From the NCBI GenBank assembly GCA_963922205.1, contig CAWUHX010000220.1, forward strand, positions 62,001 through 126,000: 64,000 nucleotides of DNA, given 5' to 3'. Source of the stretch: Romanomermis culicivorax. Its lineage: Eukaryota; Nematoda; Enoplea; Mermithida; Mermithidae. The notes beneath the pieces were generated by a model. That model worked only from the letters and a program-made list of their open reading frames with translations. It did not search any database and was not told the DNA's origin. Made by a program: the position numbers and the translations under genes. Of the stretch, positions 1 to 11,800 are shown one piece after another (the first letter of the stretch is position 1; each line of letters opens with the position of its first letter).

Positions 1-320
1 CTACTCAATTTTTGCATGACCCGACAGCATCAAATTTATGCAGAAAATTCTAATTGAAACAATTTTACGTCTACAAGAAGTTTGCGCGGAAATAGGTCAA
101 AGTTTGCTGCATCAAATTTGCGAGATACATATAAAGATTTTTTTGTTAGTGTTGCTGGAAAAGTTTTTTGGCAAGTTGAAATGATATAGTTTAGATAAAA
201 ATGGATTATGTCAATTTGAATTCCAAATATAAGAATTCTATAGTCTTTTCTGGTCGTTTCAGAGAAAACTTCCTAGGCTGAAGTTGGACAAGGAGGTATA
301 CATTTCAAGTTTCACATCAT
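1..320. other. no gene seen, window edge
   Basis: AT-rich sequence downstream (3') of the MADF-BESS gene remnant. I see no coding signal, no tandem repeat and no inverted repeat. Confidence 0.5.
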
Positions 321-326
321 TTTATT
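321..326 (-). terminator. poly(A) signal AATAAA of the MADF-BESS gene
   Basis: Minus strand reads ACAATAAAATG, placing a canonical AATAAA about 20 nt past the stop codon at 347-349. That is a normal nematode 3'UTR spacing and supports the exon model upstream of it. Confidence 0.5.
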
Positions 327-346
327 GTATATAATTTTTACAAAAA

Positions 347-1414
347 CTACTGCTTAGAAATTTTGTAAATTGTCATTGCAATTTCGGCCATTGCTTCATT
401 TTGTTTTTCGTTCATCAATTTGCGAATTTGGTGGGCAATACCCAAGGCTAAAAAAAGTTTTACATAACCTTCAAAAAAACTGGCATTTAGAGCATTTTTG
501 GAAAGATTTAAATACTTTTCCTCACAACCCCAACATGTTTTGCGAACTACCCCAACAAGTGCACACATGCTTACCCCAATTATCCAAATGATCTTTACAG
601 TCTGTGGCGTCCAGTTTTTTAATAATTGCTGAAGTCATTGGCGACATTTAACATTTTTTGGTTGATTGTTTGGATATAACTTGTGTGGGAAAGTGGAAAT
701 CAATCTCTTCGCTTGGTGTCGCGGAATCAGTGCTTTGAGCCATTCCGCTTTCATCAGCGCCAACTTCACAGTTGCAGGCAATTAGATTTGGATAATCGCT
801 CTCGTCCTCTAACAATTCTTCCCAACTATTGTCACCAGGTTTGAATGATTTTCTCATTTTGCAATTTTCTTCATCGGTAATTCCCTCATGTTCGTGCATT
901 TTGGGTACTGATAGATGTTTAGTTAAATTATCATGGGTTCTAAAACATCAAAAATTTAGAAAAGCTGTCAAAAAATTAACTGCTCAAAAAATTACATTCT
1001 TGGTTTCATCAAATCTTTTAAAAACGACATTTGTTCCCAAAACTGCCACCGGGGGATGTATGATGCTGGAGCACCACTAGTCAAAGCAGCTGTGTATTTG
1101 TTTCATTGTTTTTGATACTCATCCCTGATGTTTCTGAACACTTTTTGACAGTCATCAGCTAAAAGTCAATTATTTATATTTATTGTTTGATCAATCATAT
1201 CTACTCAAAACTTGAGGATTTCTCATTTTACTTGAGTTGAATTAAACTCACCAGATAATCCAAATTCTTTCAATTCGTCAGTAATGGCCGCCCAACATCA
1301 ATCAATGACATTTTGTTTGAAATGATCTCTGTTTCCTGGATCATAAATTAGGCGGTGATTTCTCACTGACTCAATCAATGCCTCTTTAAAATCTCACAAG
1401 TTTTGTTGATTCAT
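347..1414 (-). pseudogene. MADF-BESS domain gene, four exons, interrupted by in-frame stops
   Basis: MADF (Myb/SANT-like) domains bind DNA and BESS motifs mediate protein contacts; PIF/Harbinger transposons often carry a MADF-type second gene. Exons on the minus strand: 1252-1414, 996-1158, 575-939, 347-447, together 792 nt (264 codons), with matching phases at all three introns and good splice sites (GTGAGT/TTTTAG, GTAATT/TTTTAG, GTAAGC/TTTTTAG). Exon 1 shows LIESVRNHRLIYDPGNRD followed by WAAITDELKEFG; exon 2 shows VFRNIRDEYQKQ then SYIPRWQFWEQMSFLKD, both classic MADF blocks. Exon 3 is an acidic Asp/Glu-rich linker. Exon 4 shows ALGIAHQIRKLMNEKQ then AEIAMTIYKI, a BESS-like end. In-frame stops lie at 1394-1396, 1298-1300 and 1103-1105 (all TGA) and 648-650 (TAA), with no frameshift. 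I infer a fairly young pseudogene. The ATG at 1412-1414 is the first in frame, but an upstream exon is possible. Confidence 0.65.
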
Positions 1415-1739
1415 TGGTAATGGGTGAAATTTTATCAATAAATATGGCACTATGGACCTTCTGGAAAAAAAGCAGGTAGACTTTTTAAAAGTTGACTCAA
1501 GGTACATGAAGAAGAATAGAGACATCATGGAAATGCAAAGAAGTCTGGGTTTTTTTGCACAAGCCAGGTTGGGATGTGCAATATGGATAAACAATTTTGG
1601 CTTTGCATAAAAAATTTTTTGGCTAATCACTCAAAAATCAATAAATTTGCTCAATTTTATTGGAAAAATCTTCAGAATCTAGTTTTCTTGTATTTCATTT
1701 GATTCAAAGGTTGGTATGAGTAACTTGTTCTACACATAA
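1415..1739. other. no gene seen, upstream of MADF-BESS remnant
   Basis: AT-rich. It would contain the promoter or a 5' exon of the MADF-BESS gene, but no TATA-like or coding signal stands out. A short plus-strand open stretch here resembles nothing I recognise. Confidence 0.4.
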
Positions 1740-2093
1740 AGGCCCTGCTATACTTCGATGGCTGGAGCCAGTCCGGGCTGGATGGCGCTGGATGAAATAT
1801 TTTTAAATGGGTGCCAGCTGGTGATGGTTGTCACCAGTTGCAAATTTTTGCTGCTATACTTCATACGGTGCCGGCTGTGAGATATTTACTGCAAACCTAC
1901 GAAAAAATGGTAAAACACCAAGATACATTTTTTGCACCATAATTCATATGTTATAACATACATGACAGCTAGGGATAGTTCAGAAATTTTAATTGAATCC
2001 AAATTGACAACTGGCACCAGCTATGAGCTACTATACTTCGTACAGTGACGGCTGGTGCTGGCTGGCGCTGGCCGTCGAACTATAGCAGGGCCT
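1740..2093. mobile_element. 354-bp MITE, PIF/Harbinger type, TSD TAA
   Basis: Terminal inverted repeats AGGCCCTGCTATACTTCG (left) and CGAACTATAGCAGGGCCT (right) are flanked by direct TAA at 1737-1739 and 2094-2096. A 3-bp TWA duplication with GC-rich ends is typical of PIF/Harbinger elements. The interior repeats the end motif: CTATACTTC-like words recur near 1853 and 2031, each followed by a GGCTG/GCTGGC-rich stretch. It has no coding capacity, so it would need a transposase in trans. Confidence 0.8.
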
Positions 2094-2309
2094 TAACACT
2101 GAAAAAATGTCATTTTCAATGCTTCTAAAAATATTGAAACATTTATTTTTTGGCAATGATTAATCTTGACCTTCTTCCTATTTCACAAAACATTCCAAAC
2201 ATTTTCCCACGATGTTCACCAAGTCGTTTTTGTACAAAAATGTTGTCTAAACATTTTATCTTATATATCACTCAATAATTTATCACTCATCATAAGAAGT
2301 GATCATACC

Positions 2310-2610
2310 TGTAATTGAGAGGGGGTTTGGGGGGGACCTCATCCCTGACTTAGTCGAACCATACACCCAAATTTTAGACTGCTCTTCCCAACTTGGTCAA
2401 ATCTATGCTCAACTGCACCCCCCTAAACTCAGAAAAAATGACTTTTTTGGGAAAATTTTTGAACTTTTTTTTACTTTTTAGGGACTTCCCAAAATTTTTA
2501 AAACTCTGGGACCCCCACCCTCAAATTTTGGGTTTACCTCCAGCTGTTCGGACCTCTTATGTGTGTGTTGTCAGTACTGGTTTTACCCCAAAGAGAAAAG
2601 TTGCATTCTG
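2310..2610 (+). repeat. dispersed repeat, copy 1 (related to 48505-48770)
   Basis: It shares an ordered set of words with 48505-48770: a G-rich start, a CCCCAACT/ACTTAGT region, GAAAAAATG, a GACTTTTTTGG-AAAATTTTT block, then ACCCCCA-CTCAAA-TTT and a final GG(A/C)CTC-TATG. The copies are clearly diverged. The short open frames here are by-products of low-complexity bases. Confidence 0.55.
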
Positions 2611-3442
2611 ATGCATTTTAGAAAGTCCAAATCTAAAAATTTTCTGCCACTTCATGGTGGTTATAACTTTAATAATAATTATTATTAATTACCTAGCCCA
2701 TATACGTCTTTTAGCATGTCTATCTTCACTTACCATTTAATCTTTAGTAGTTTTCACCATCTCAAATGTATTATCTCATGCTTATTGATGATTTTCAAGA
2801 TTTATCCTACTATTTAATGAATATCCACATTTTTTCCTTGACACATTTTTTGAGAAAGATACGTCAACTCTATTAAAATTTTGAGGGGATTGTACTTTTC
2901 TTGACCTAAATAGAATTCAAAAGCTTCGTGGACGTATTTTTGAAAAATTTCTACTCCTCTTTCTCAAAGCTTTTCAGCCAAATTTGTGACAACTTACGAA
3001 TAAATTACAGGTTTTAAAATTTTTTAAATGATAAATTTGTAGAATTTACGATTTTTGAATAGAAAATTTGGATCTTATAATTGAAATAAATGTTCGGAAA
3101 ATTGATTTTCTAGCATCGCAGAATGTCAGTACCCCCAAAAAAGTTTTCCAGCACTTCGCGCCAGAAAGATTAACATGTTTTTTGAGACGGTTGATTTCTC
3201 ATCTAATTCAGGATCATTAAGCTACTCGATAGTTTGCTGGAATATTTGTTCCATAATGCTTTTAAATTAGGCTTCGAATTCGAAAATTTCAATTTTTTCT
3301 TCTATTTTGATTTAAACTCAAAAACACTTGAATAATGTGTCTATAAAAGAAAAAAAATTTGACCCCTTTCCAGTATATTTTTGGTGGCAAAAAAAGGTTT
3401 TTCGCACCAAAAAATTGGAATTTCAGAATGAATTTTGAGCGT

Positions 3443-3460
3443 TTGTGCCAATTGGCACAA
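3443..3460. repeat. perfect 18-bp palindrome TTGTGCCAATTGGCACAA
   Basis: Self-complementary over its full length. The first 15 bases recur at 4106-4120. It could be a protein-binding site or the centre of a decayed repeat; nothing else identifies it. Confidence 0.6.
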
Positions 3461-4328
3461 CATTTTTGGCTGGTCAAACACTAAATTCCCTCGATTTCTA
3501 GACGTTGCAGAGACTGAAAATGCAAAAAAAATTCGGCGCTTCACGCTGGGTCAACGAATATAATAATTAATTAATACTTGACCCAAATGCGAACGAGTTC
3601 TCATCAAACACTGTGTTGGTATCGTCGCAACAAACTTTATAGGCTGTCAATGACTGATGGATAAAAAAATTCTGAATATTCTCTGTTTATTAAGCACTAG
3701 TCGGATTGGGATCTAAAACTGAAATTCACTTTTTGAGTTAGATCGATTCAAATAGAAAAATCAATATCGTTGGAACAATGTTTCGACCGAAAAGTAGACA
3801 ATTTTCGACCTTATTTTCTCAAGTGTCTTTACATAGTTGTTTTCATAAATATTCGTAGTCGAAAATTGAAATAAGATGTGAAATTCCTGAAAAATTCTAG
3901 TCATTTAAATTTTCTCAGCATTCCATTTGAGTCGTCGTGAATCATTTCTTTGCATAGTTTTTTCTTATCTGACTGACATAGCTAGTTGAGAACGATTTCT
4001 ACAAAAAAAATGATGCGTAAAATTTTTACCACACTTTTGGCTTGAAACCTTTTCGCAGTTTTCAGAGAAATTTTTTTTGCCATTGACTTAAATTTTCTTG
4101 GCCTCTTGTGCCAATTGGCAAAAATTTCGTTGCTCTGCGCGAAAAAAACCCAGAAAGAAATAATAGCTAAGCACAAAAATTGGTTGATAATTGAAAAAAA
4201 ATCGGAATTTAAGAAATTCTGCACTTTTTTACGAATTGCTAATTTAAACTCGTCAGGAAGATTTATTTTAGCAATAAATTTGATTAAAATCGCCGAATGA
4301 ACAATAATTTTGCAAAAAACCACGATGA

Positions 4329-4373
4329 AAATTTCATGACTAGAGACATACTCAGCATTGTGGGATGCAAAGC
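4329..4373. repeat. 45-bp word shared with 17803-17847
   Basis: Nearly identical to the 17.8-kb copy (AAATTTCATGACTAGAGACA, then TACTCAGCATTGTGGGA and a YGCAA end). The match stops abruptly on both sides, as for a fragment of a dispersed element. Translated on the minus strand both give an [17 protein letters not shown] word, which may be coincidental. Confidence 0.6.
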
Positions 4374-5598
4374 TTTTCTCACTTTTCACTTCAACTATTT
4401 TTCAACTATTTTCCTACATAAGCTTCGACGCACAGGACAGTTGACTGCAGCAGTTAGGCTAGCAAATGTTTTTAGAAAACTATACCTACGGGGCAGGTTT
4501 TTTATCTGAACTTTTTTGCTTTCCGGGGCTGAATGAATAGATGAGTAAAATACCATCAAAAGTAGTGATCGTCTGGTAGACCTAGGATGACTTGTCTCTG
4601 CGGCGATCAAAGAACAACGACTTGACTGATTTTATTACGATCCATAATGGAGGAAATCAGTATGGGGAAGGACACTTTGAAACATTTATTCTCGTAGCTC
4701 ACTGAATTTTTTTAAAATTTGATCAACCAAATTTCAGATCATGGAATTTTTGAATTAAAAGGCATTTCGTAAAAAACGACGTAACCGATTCTTTCGAACG
4801 TGTAAGAAATTGAAAGGAGAAAAATTTCAGGAACAATCGACGTGCATTTTGGAAACTATATGAGATCTACCGATCTAATTTCCATAAAATTTTTCTCATA
4901 TACAAATTTACATAAATTTGCATAAGTTTTGAAAAATTTGGAATTGAGCACGCACGTTTAAAAAAAATTGTTGGTCAAAATTTGACATCCAAATACTGCT
5001 TAGGATGGTTAAGCTGACTGTAATAAAATTTAAAATTATGTAAACATTAGTGAGGAAAAGTGTTTTTCAGCGAATGTTTTTTTCTTTCCACAGGATGGTC
5101 AACAAGATCGAAGTTTGAAATATTTTCTCAATTCTTGTACTTGTGATTATTTTCCGCGACGCACACGGGTATATTTCGAGTGGCTAAAACGACTGATTGA
5201 CAGGAGTGGTAAAGTTGCCTGAAATACCACGGTGGCTGAATCGACACGCGATCCTTAGAACGACGTTTTACTCGAATCATATGCACAAAACGCCGAATTT
5301 CTATGCACGTAACTATAAACGATGAACGCCATATATCGAACTATATCCGTATCAACAGGGTGTCCTTAAAAATTTTCTAGTACACCTGTTTCCAAATCCG
5401 CATACTATCTACATAATTACAAAATCAAGATACAGTACGCAGTTATAAAATAAGTGAGATCATCAAGCGCAAATATTCATCCCATTTTATCGACTAAGCG
5501 TTTGTTTTTTTGTTAAATTGTTCTACGAAATGCCGAGCGTCAATTTCGTTTAAAATTTGAATAATTTATATTCAGAATTTAAATAATTCATCCCCTAT

Positions 5599-5890
5599 TC
5601 AAATATCGTGCGCCCGTTCTTTATTGTCGTGGAATCGATTCCATAACGTTTTGGCCAAATCGCAGCAGGCCAAGTCGCCGGCGTGCGTGGCCGTCATGCG
5701 CAATAGGAAGACGCCGTCGTAGCGCAAAAAGTTAAACACGAACCGCCTCAACGACTGGCTGTCGACCATACGGTAGCCTTCGAGGCCCACTAAATATTTG
5801 TTGACGAAATTTAGGCGTCGACCGGGCAGTACGGTGATGAAAATCCAGTAGATAAAACTGCATATGGTAGCGCATAGTAAAAGAATGTAC
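5599..5890 (-). CDS. innexin exon G (last): end of TM4 and C-terminal tail
   Basis: Acceptor ACTTCAACTTCAG precedes 5890. The exon completes the split Trp of exon F, then reads [18 protein letters not shown] (TM4, core residues about 281-306) and the cytoplasmic tail: [30 protein letters not shown] and [20 protein letters not shown], a strongly conserved innexin tail block. The protein ends at AHDI with TGA at 5599-5601. The [13 protein letters not shown] pattern is what identified the family. Confidence 0.92.
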
Positions 5891-8800
5891 CTGAAGTTGA
5901 AGTTAGACGTCAACAAGATGATATAAAATCAGCAAGACTTACAGTATGACAATAAAGTGTTCCAGCAAGAACTCAAAAAGCAGATTGACAGTATCAGAAA
6001 ATCTGGTCGGGATTCGCGCAGGTTGAAACCTGAACAGACAGTCAGTACATGAAAAAGCCATTGTTGAAATAGTTTCAGAAATATGCCTGCTCATGAACTT
6101 TGAAACACTAAGTGAAACAAGAGCTCTTTTATTATAATGAGGCAGAACAGTCATTCACAAAACATAGATCACGGTATAGGTTGAAATTCAAACAAGTGAC
6201 GAACCTCGAACATGAAAAAGTCATGTTGCATTGACAGGAGATTTTTTCACTACAGTAAGATTTCGGAAGGAGAAAATCTTGGTTGGGACAAAGGTACACG
6301 GAGTAAAAATGACCAAAATGAAGTTCACTATCGTAAGGTGTCAGCTTGTTGCAGTAAGGACATTCATTCCGGAAAAAAAGCTCACGTCAGTATCTATAAT
6401 CAGTTTTTTATAGAATGCTTCCAAATAGAAAACTGACACAAATCAGTACTTTCGACAAAATCGTTTACATGTAGCTCTTACTGTAAAATTTTTGACTCAA
6501 ACAATTGTTAAAGGTTAGGCCAGTACGCTCACAAATTTCCAGTCCTAAATAATATACTGTTTGCCTGAAAATCGTAAAAATCGGAAATACTACTTGCTTT
6601 CCACTTTCATTATTTAGAAGTATTAGAAGTATTTCAAAGAAAACAGACTAGAACTTTGATTGTGATGATTGAAGGTAAGGTTCATTTACTAAACTGAGGT
6701 GTCAACTTCCTACAGTAAGAACAATTTAACTCGAAAGCAAGACTCACAATATTATATCGAGTACAAAACTTTCGTTAGGATTCGCACAAGTGATGAATTT
6801 CGAACCTGATTTACACTTCGGTTATTTCAAAATAATCGACGCAGCGATGCCATAAACGTAAGTTCAATATGGAAAAGCTAATATGCTTATTACTGCAATC
6901 AATGAAAAAAATTTTCGTAGGCGAGTTACTTTCAATTGGTCAAGTAATCAAAATTTTCGCGTAACACTCAGGTTTCGACACATTTCCGTCCAAATCGAAA
7001 CTGGATAGTTATGTTTTTTCAATGATTTTGGCCTTTCCCATTCTCATAAAGAAATTTAGCGTTTTTCTACGGTGTAAAGTTTTTTACCAAGTTGAAATTT
7101 CGTGACAACTTTAACCTAATTTTTTGGCTTTTGCGGCGTCCATCATTTTAAATTGAATAGGCAATAGTCGCTAAGGGATTAATGTTGCTCTGATCAGGAT
7201 AAATTTTTTTACAGATATCAACAACGGTCTTTCCTGTGACCTTTTGTAGTAGTTCACCACCACTATTTTTTTGGTTTAGGCTTAGGCTTAGGCTTAGGCT
7301 TAGGCTTAGGCTTAGGCTTAGGCTTAGGCTTAGGCTTAGGCTTAGGCTTAGGCTTAGGCTTAGGCTTAGGCTTAGGCTTAGGCTTAGGCTTAGGCTTAGG
7401 CTTAGGCTTAGGCTTAGGCTTTATTGAATAATATTGCAGCTTTTTGGCCGTGTCCATAATGCAAAGTTGTTTGAAATAATGAAAATAATAAATGGGAATT
7501 AAAAGGTTAATTTTTACGTGAGTGTTTGGCTCAGTGGTAACGCGCTGGAGGTTTTGAATCAAAAGGTTGCAGGTTCGAAACCTACCTGATGACAAAAAAA
7601 ATCGCCGAAAAACTAAAAAAACCATAGACAACTGCTAGATAATTTTGAGTGGAATTCACAGGAGTCATGAACTTAGAACGCGGACAACCACGGCAATTCG
7701 AGAATTTTAGGAATTCACGTAGATGAAAAGTTTAAAACCTAAATAACCTGCTGGAGAAGTAAACTGTACTGTACATAAGAAATGATTTCCGCTACAGTAG
7801 AAAATTTTTAAGGGTTATTCTTTAAACAGAGACTGTACAGTGTCATTATTGTAAGATGTTCGGCAGAATTTTAGATTCTTGTACCTTCTTCAGTTAAACA
7901 ACTCACCAAAACCAAAGGAATAAAAATATTTTCTCGTTGAACATATTGATCATTAGCACGCATTGTACAGTATGCCTGTGCACGTTGCCCAATACTTTGA
8001 CTTCGAAATCGCACAACGTTACGCGAGGAAAATTGCCAGATTCGTCCCATTCCCTGCTATGTAGTAGGTCGTTCAAGACGTGGAAACCGTACATCATGTC
8101 TCTGTTACCTGGGAAAAAGAAGCACAAAATTTGCGTAAAAATGTTTACGTTCCTGAGACACAGTGCCAGTGTTCTGCAGAGGTACATAGGTCGAAATGCT
8201 CGATTTTTTATGAAGTAAAAGCTTACTCGTCTGTGTGATAAGCTGAATCATGACGTATCTGGCATAGCATAAAGCATACCCATTACATAGCATGGTGGAC
8301 TAGAAGCACGGTACGCCTTGACCTGTCATGAAACATGGCATAGCATCTAATACCATGAAGTATGACATACCATGGAAGGGCAAATATGGCATACGACGTC
8401 GCTTGCATACCATGCAGCATGACATACGAGGAAGCATTGCATTGCACTGAACATTACTGTTGTCTATCATGTGATATGTTATATTGCAATGCATATATGC
8501 ATACAACGAAATTTAGAATATCGTGGATACTTGTGTGTCAATCATGACATGAAGTATGCCTCATCATGAGCAAACAGATTAACGACATATCATGCAGCGT
8601 GGTTTGAGGCAGCCAATATCAAATCTGAGAAACGGCATACCATGAAGCTTAGCATAGCATAGAAAATCATGAAATATGATATTCCATGCAGCATTAATCT
8701 ACAAAGTGAACTATGGATATGGCGTATCACGCAGCATGCTACAGTATACCATAGCAAAGCATAGTCGCGGGCATGGCACACCGTAGAATATCAGGAAACG

Positions 8801-11800
8801 CGGAAGGGCAGTGAACACTAGTTTTAAAATTTGAGGTGTACCATGGAATAAGACATACTGTGACATACCATGAACATGGAATGCCATGAAGCATGGCATG
8901 CCGTGTATACTGGAGCATGACACGTTTTGTAGTACGGTAAAGCATAGAAAATGTTGGAGCATGACACACCGTGGCAATGCAGCTTATGACGGACGACGAG
9001 GCATGGCATACCAAGTATCACGATTTGAGACACGCTATGACAAAAATGAAAAATGGCATGCCTTAATGTATGACATACCATGAGGTATGGCGTATCATGA
9101 CTTTGTGACTGTGGCTATGATGAGCGCGTCATGAAGCACGGCAAAGCATTGAATATCGTGGAGCATGACACACCGTGATTATGGAGCCTGGCATAACATA
9201 TGGATACCACGAAGATGGTATATAAGGAAACATTATTAGTTAGGTATACCATGAAACTTGGCGTTGTGTGGAAAAATGTTATCATGAAACGTGTCATCAT
9301 AGCATGCACCTGTGAAGTGTAGTGCTCCGGGTCAAACTTGAGATTGCTCACCCAACAAAGCGTTTAACAATAAAATTTGGCTGGCTACGTTGATGCCGTA
9401 CAAAAATTTGATGCTCAAGTATAGACAGGTGACGGCCGAACCGGCGCTTCGCGTGCACACGAAAACGTTGATTAATTTGAATTTTGTACCGGCGCCAATG
9501 TGGTGTTTGATGTGTAAGGATTCTTCGACGTGCGTGGAAATGATATCTAGCGCTTTTTGTCGCGATTCTTTGTCCAAAAGTCGTGAATCGCACGCCATCT
9601 GGACCAAAGATTGGACGTGTATTCCTGTCGATGCGAAAAAAAGTACAACTGAAGATCGTACATGTACAGCATACAAATTTTGGCGAGATCAGACCAAAAC
9701 TTGGTTCAAAAGTGTCAAAACTCGGTCAAAATTGATTGGAATGTTTTAGAACTTCGTTTTAGATATTTTTCAGTGTACGCTTTTGGTTCCAACAAAAAAA
9801 TTAAAATTTATCCGAATAAGTTATATTTTTACACGAAATTTTCAATCCTTTATAAGATCAAGTCTTCAAAGAGCACTGAACTTTTTAAAAATCATATTTA
9901 TTTCATGCTTGATATATTTGTTTGCGACATTTATCTGGAGAAAAAATCATTTCCACATTTCATTGTTTAAAAATCCCAAAACAAAAAAATTCTGGGGAGG
10001 TCAGCCAGGATATTGCCGGGGATTAGCTAGGGTTCTGTCAGGGGTAAGGACCTCAGCAACTTCCCAAGAACGTTTATGCTAAGAATCGGGACGTGGTTTT
10101 GATTGGGTAGCAGATCAGCTAGGCAGTCCACATCCGATACCAGGCGACAAAAAATGCGGGAAAAGCGTTTTGCTATTTTTATAAGGATTTCATGAGGACA
10201 ATAAGTTGAAGGAATGTGAAAACGCGAATGACCGTAAGCAGTCTGTATGGTGAAAAATATTTTCTTGAACACTTTCGCGGAACATTCGAAAATTTCTCAT
10301 TAGTGCCCAAGCGAACGGGTACTGAATTTGAGTCGAATTATGATTACTAAAGATCAAATATTCGAAAACCCTGATGTTGAACATCAGAGATTTCGTACAG
10401 GTATTCTAGCTTTATAATATATTTTGATCTCTTTTCAAAAGAAAACAGTGGCTAAAAGTGATAATGATAAACGAAGACAAAAATTGAAATTTTGAATCCA
10501 AAGCAATTTACTCTGATCGACAAGTGCTCTTATTGATAGACGTAACTGCAAACATGATCATGCTAATTTGATGCTACTTTTGAAAACAGAATACGTAACT
10601 TACACAAGAGTTTCACCGAAAATACGGTTTATGGCTAGTTGAAAATTTTGATGAGCACATTTTATGTTCTAATTGCTAATGAATATAATTCGTAAATTTT
10701 TACGGTAATGATCCTGATGATTGGTAAATATTTAGCTACTCAACACTCTCTTGATTAATTAAATCATGCATACGTTATCATTATTTAATGTAGAAAGTAA
10801 ATATAACTCCTTACTTATGTACAACAGAAAGTAGCGAATATGCATAAGGTAGCGAATCTGACTAAAGTAGCGGATGTGCAATAGGTAGCAGATGAGCAGT
10901 AGTTGGCGGACCTAGCATAAGGAACAATCGGGGTCCAGCAGTCAGGGAAAGGGCCGGGGACTATATATCTAATGAAAATAAAATGAGATCAATTGAATAA
11001 AATTGGTCAGCATGTAGGTAGAATCAGGTTTTATTAGAAAGGGATGATGAAACTTATAATCTGTTCTGTGACTAACGGGTAGCAAGTACTTTTCCCTTTG
11101 GAATCAGAATGGTGACAGCGAGCTTTCAAATGTACCATTACAAAAGACTTCATATCCTCGATATCATTCACCTAACCTAAGCTAGGTTAGGTGAATGATA
11201 TCGAAGTATTTTCGATTGGCTAAACGTGCCCGAACCAGTTTCTCCTAATATAAACTACTGGAATTACTCATCATCATCATGAAATTAAAAAATGGTAGAT
11301 TATCTTAAAAGCAGATAAGTTTCACGGAATTCATAGTCATTATTAGTTTAAACGAATGGAATGGAATATCCTTAGTGCTTTTCATGATATGATGTCGCAC
11401 TTCATTAGTTATACGTAAGAGGAAAAAATTGATCATAAACTTCTTGATATTGATTTAGCATGTAATTCATTGATGCGACGAACAAATTTTTGTGAATGAG
11501 TCTCCCATCAAAACTATAACTATTCGATCAGGCAGGTATGCCCAAAGTTATCTTCTTCCGCGTCTTTCTAAGGATTCCCATACAATAACATTTTAGATCA
11601 CGCTATGTCTAACGAAAATAGAATTTGTTTAGTTGACATTGTACATAGCAGGTTATTGAATCGCTTGAAGTTTAAAACTTACTGTAAACCCGTTTTTCTT
11701 TTATAGTTTGATTTTGAAATGACAAACAGAATTCTCATCTATAATTCAGTATGGAAATAAATAGCAAAAGAAGCCAAAATCAGAGTATCAGAATAAAATC

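Larger units (their letters stand above)
2611..5598. other. intergenic region 3' of the innexin gene
   Basis: AT-rich DNA between the innexin stop and the repeat at 2.3-2.6 kb. It contains an 18-bp palindrome at 3443-3460 with a partial second copy at 4106-4120, and a word shared with 17803-17847. Minus-strand AATAAA at 4631-4636 and 4684-4689 are candidate poly(A) signals for a roughly 0.9-kb innexin 3'UTR; weaker variants (GATAAA, TATAAA) sit closer, near 5485 and 5570. No convincing coding sequence was seen; the 135-codon frame at 3982-4389 is AT-rich with no recognisable motif. Confidence 0.4.
5891..7906 (-). other. innexin intron between exons F and G (2.0 kb)
   Basis: GTGAGT donor at 7906, TTCAG acceptor at 5891. 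It contains two dispersed-repeat copies (about 6460-6665 and 6830-7140), the perfect telomere-type array at 7276-7419 and a tRNA-like sequence at 7519-7590. No other gene seen. Confidence 0.85.

Noticed and set aside
5340..5400. CAGGGTGTCC as a mariner end
   Set aside because: Only one end-like word is present; no facing inverted end or TA pair was found nearby.
7519..7590. A functional tRNA gene
   Set aside because: A and B boxes are good, but the acceptor and anticodon stems do not pair properly.
7236..7631. Leu-Arg and Lys-Pro dipeptide repeat proteins
   Set aside because: They are translations of the (TTAGGC)24 telomere array.
7937..8218. Plus-strand 93-codon frame
   Set aside because: Antisense shadow of innexin exon F.
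8300..9083. Met/Cys/His-rich frames on both strands
   Set aside because: They come from the CATG-based minisatellite within an intron.
9390..9749. Plus-strand 119-codon frame
   Set aside because: Antisense shadow of innexin exon E.
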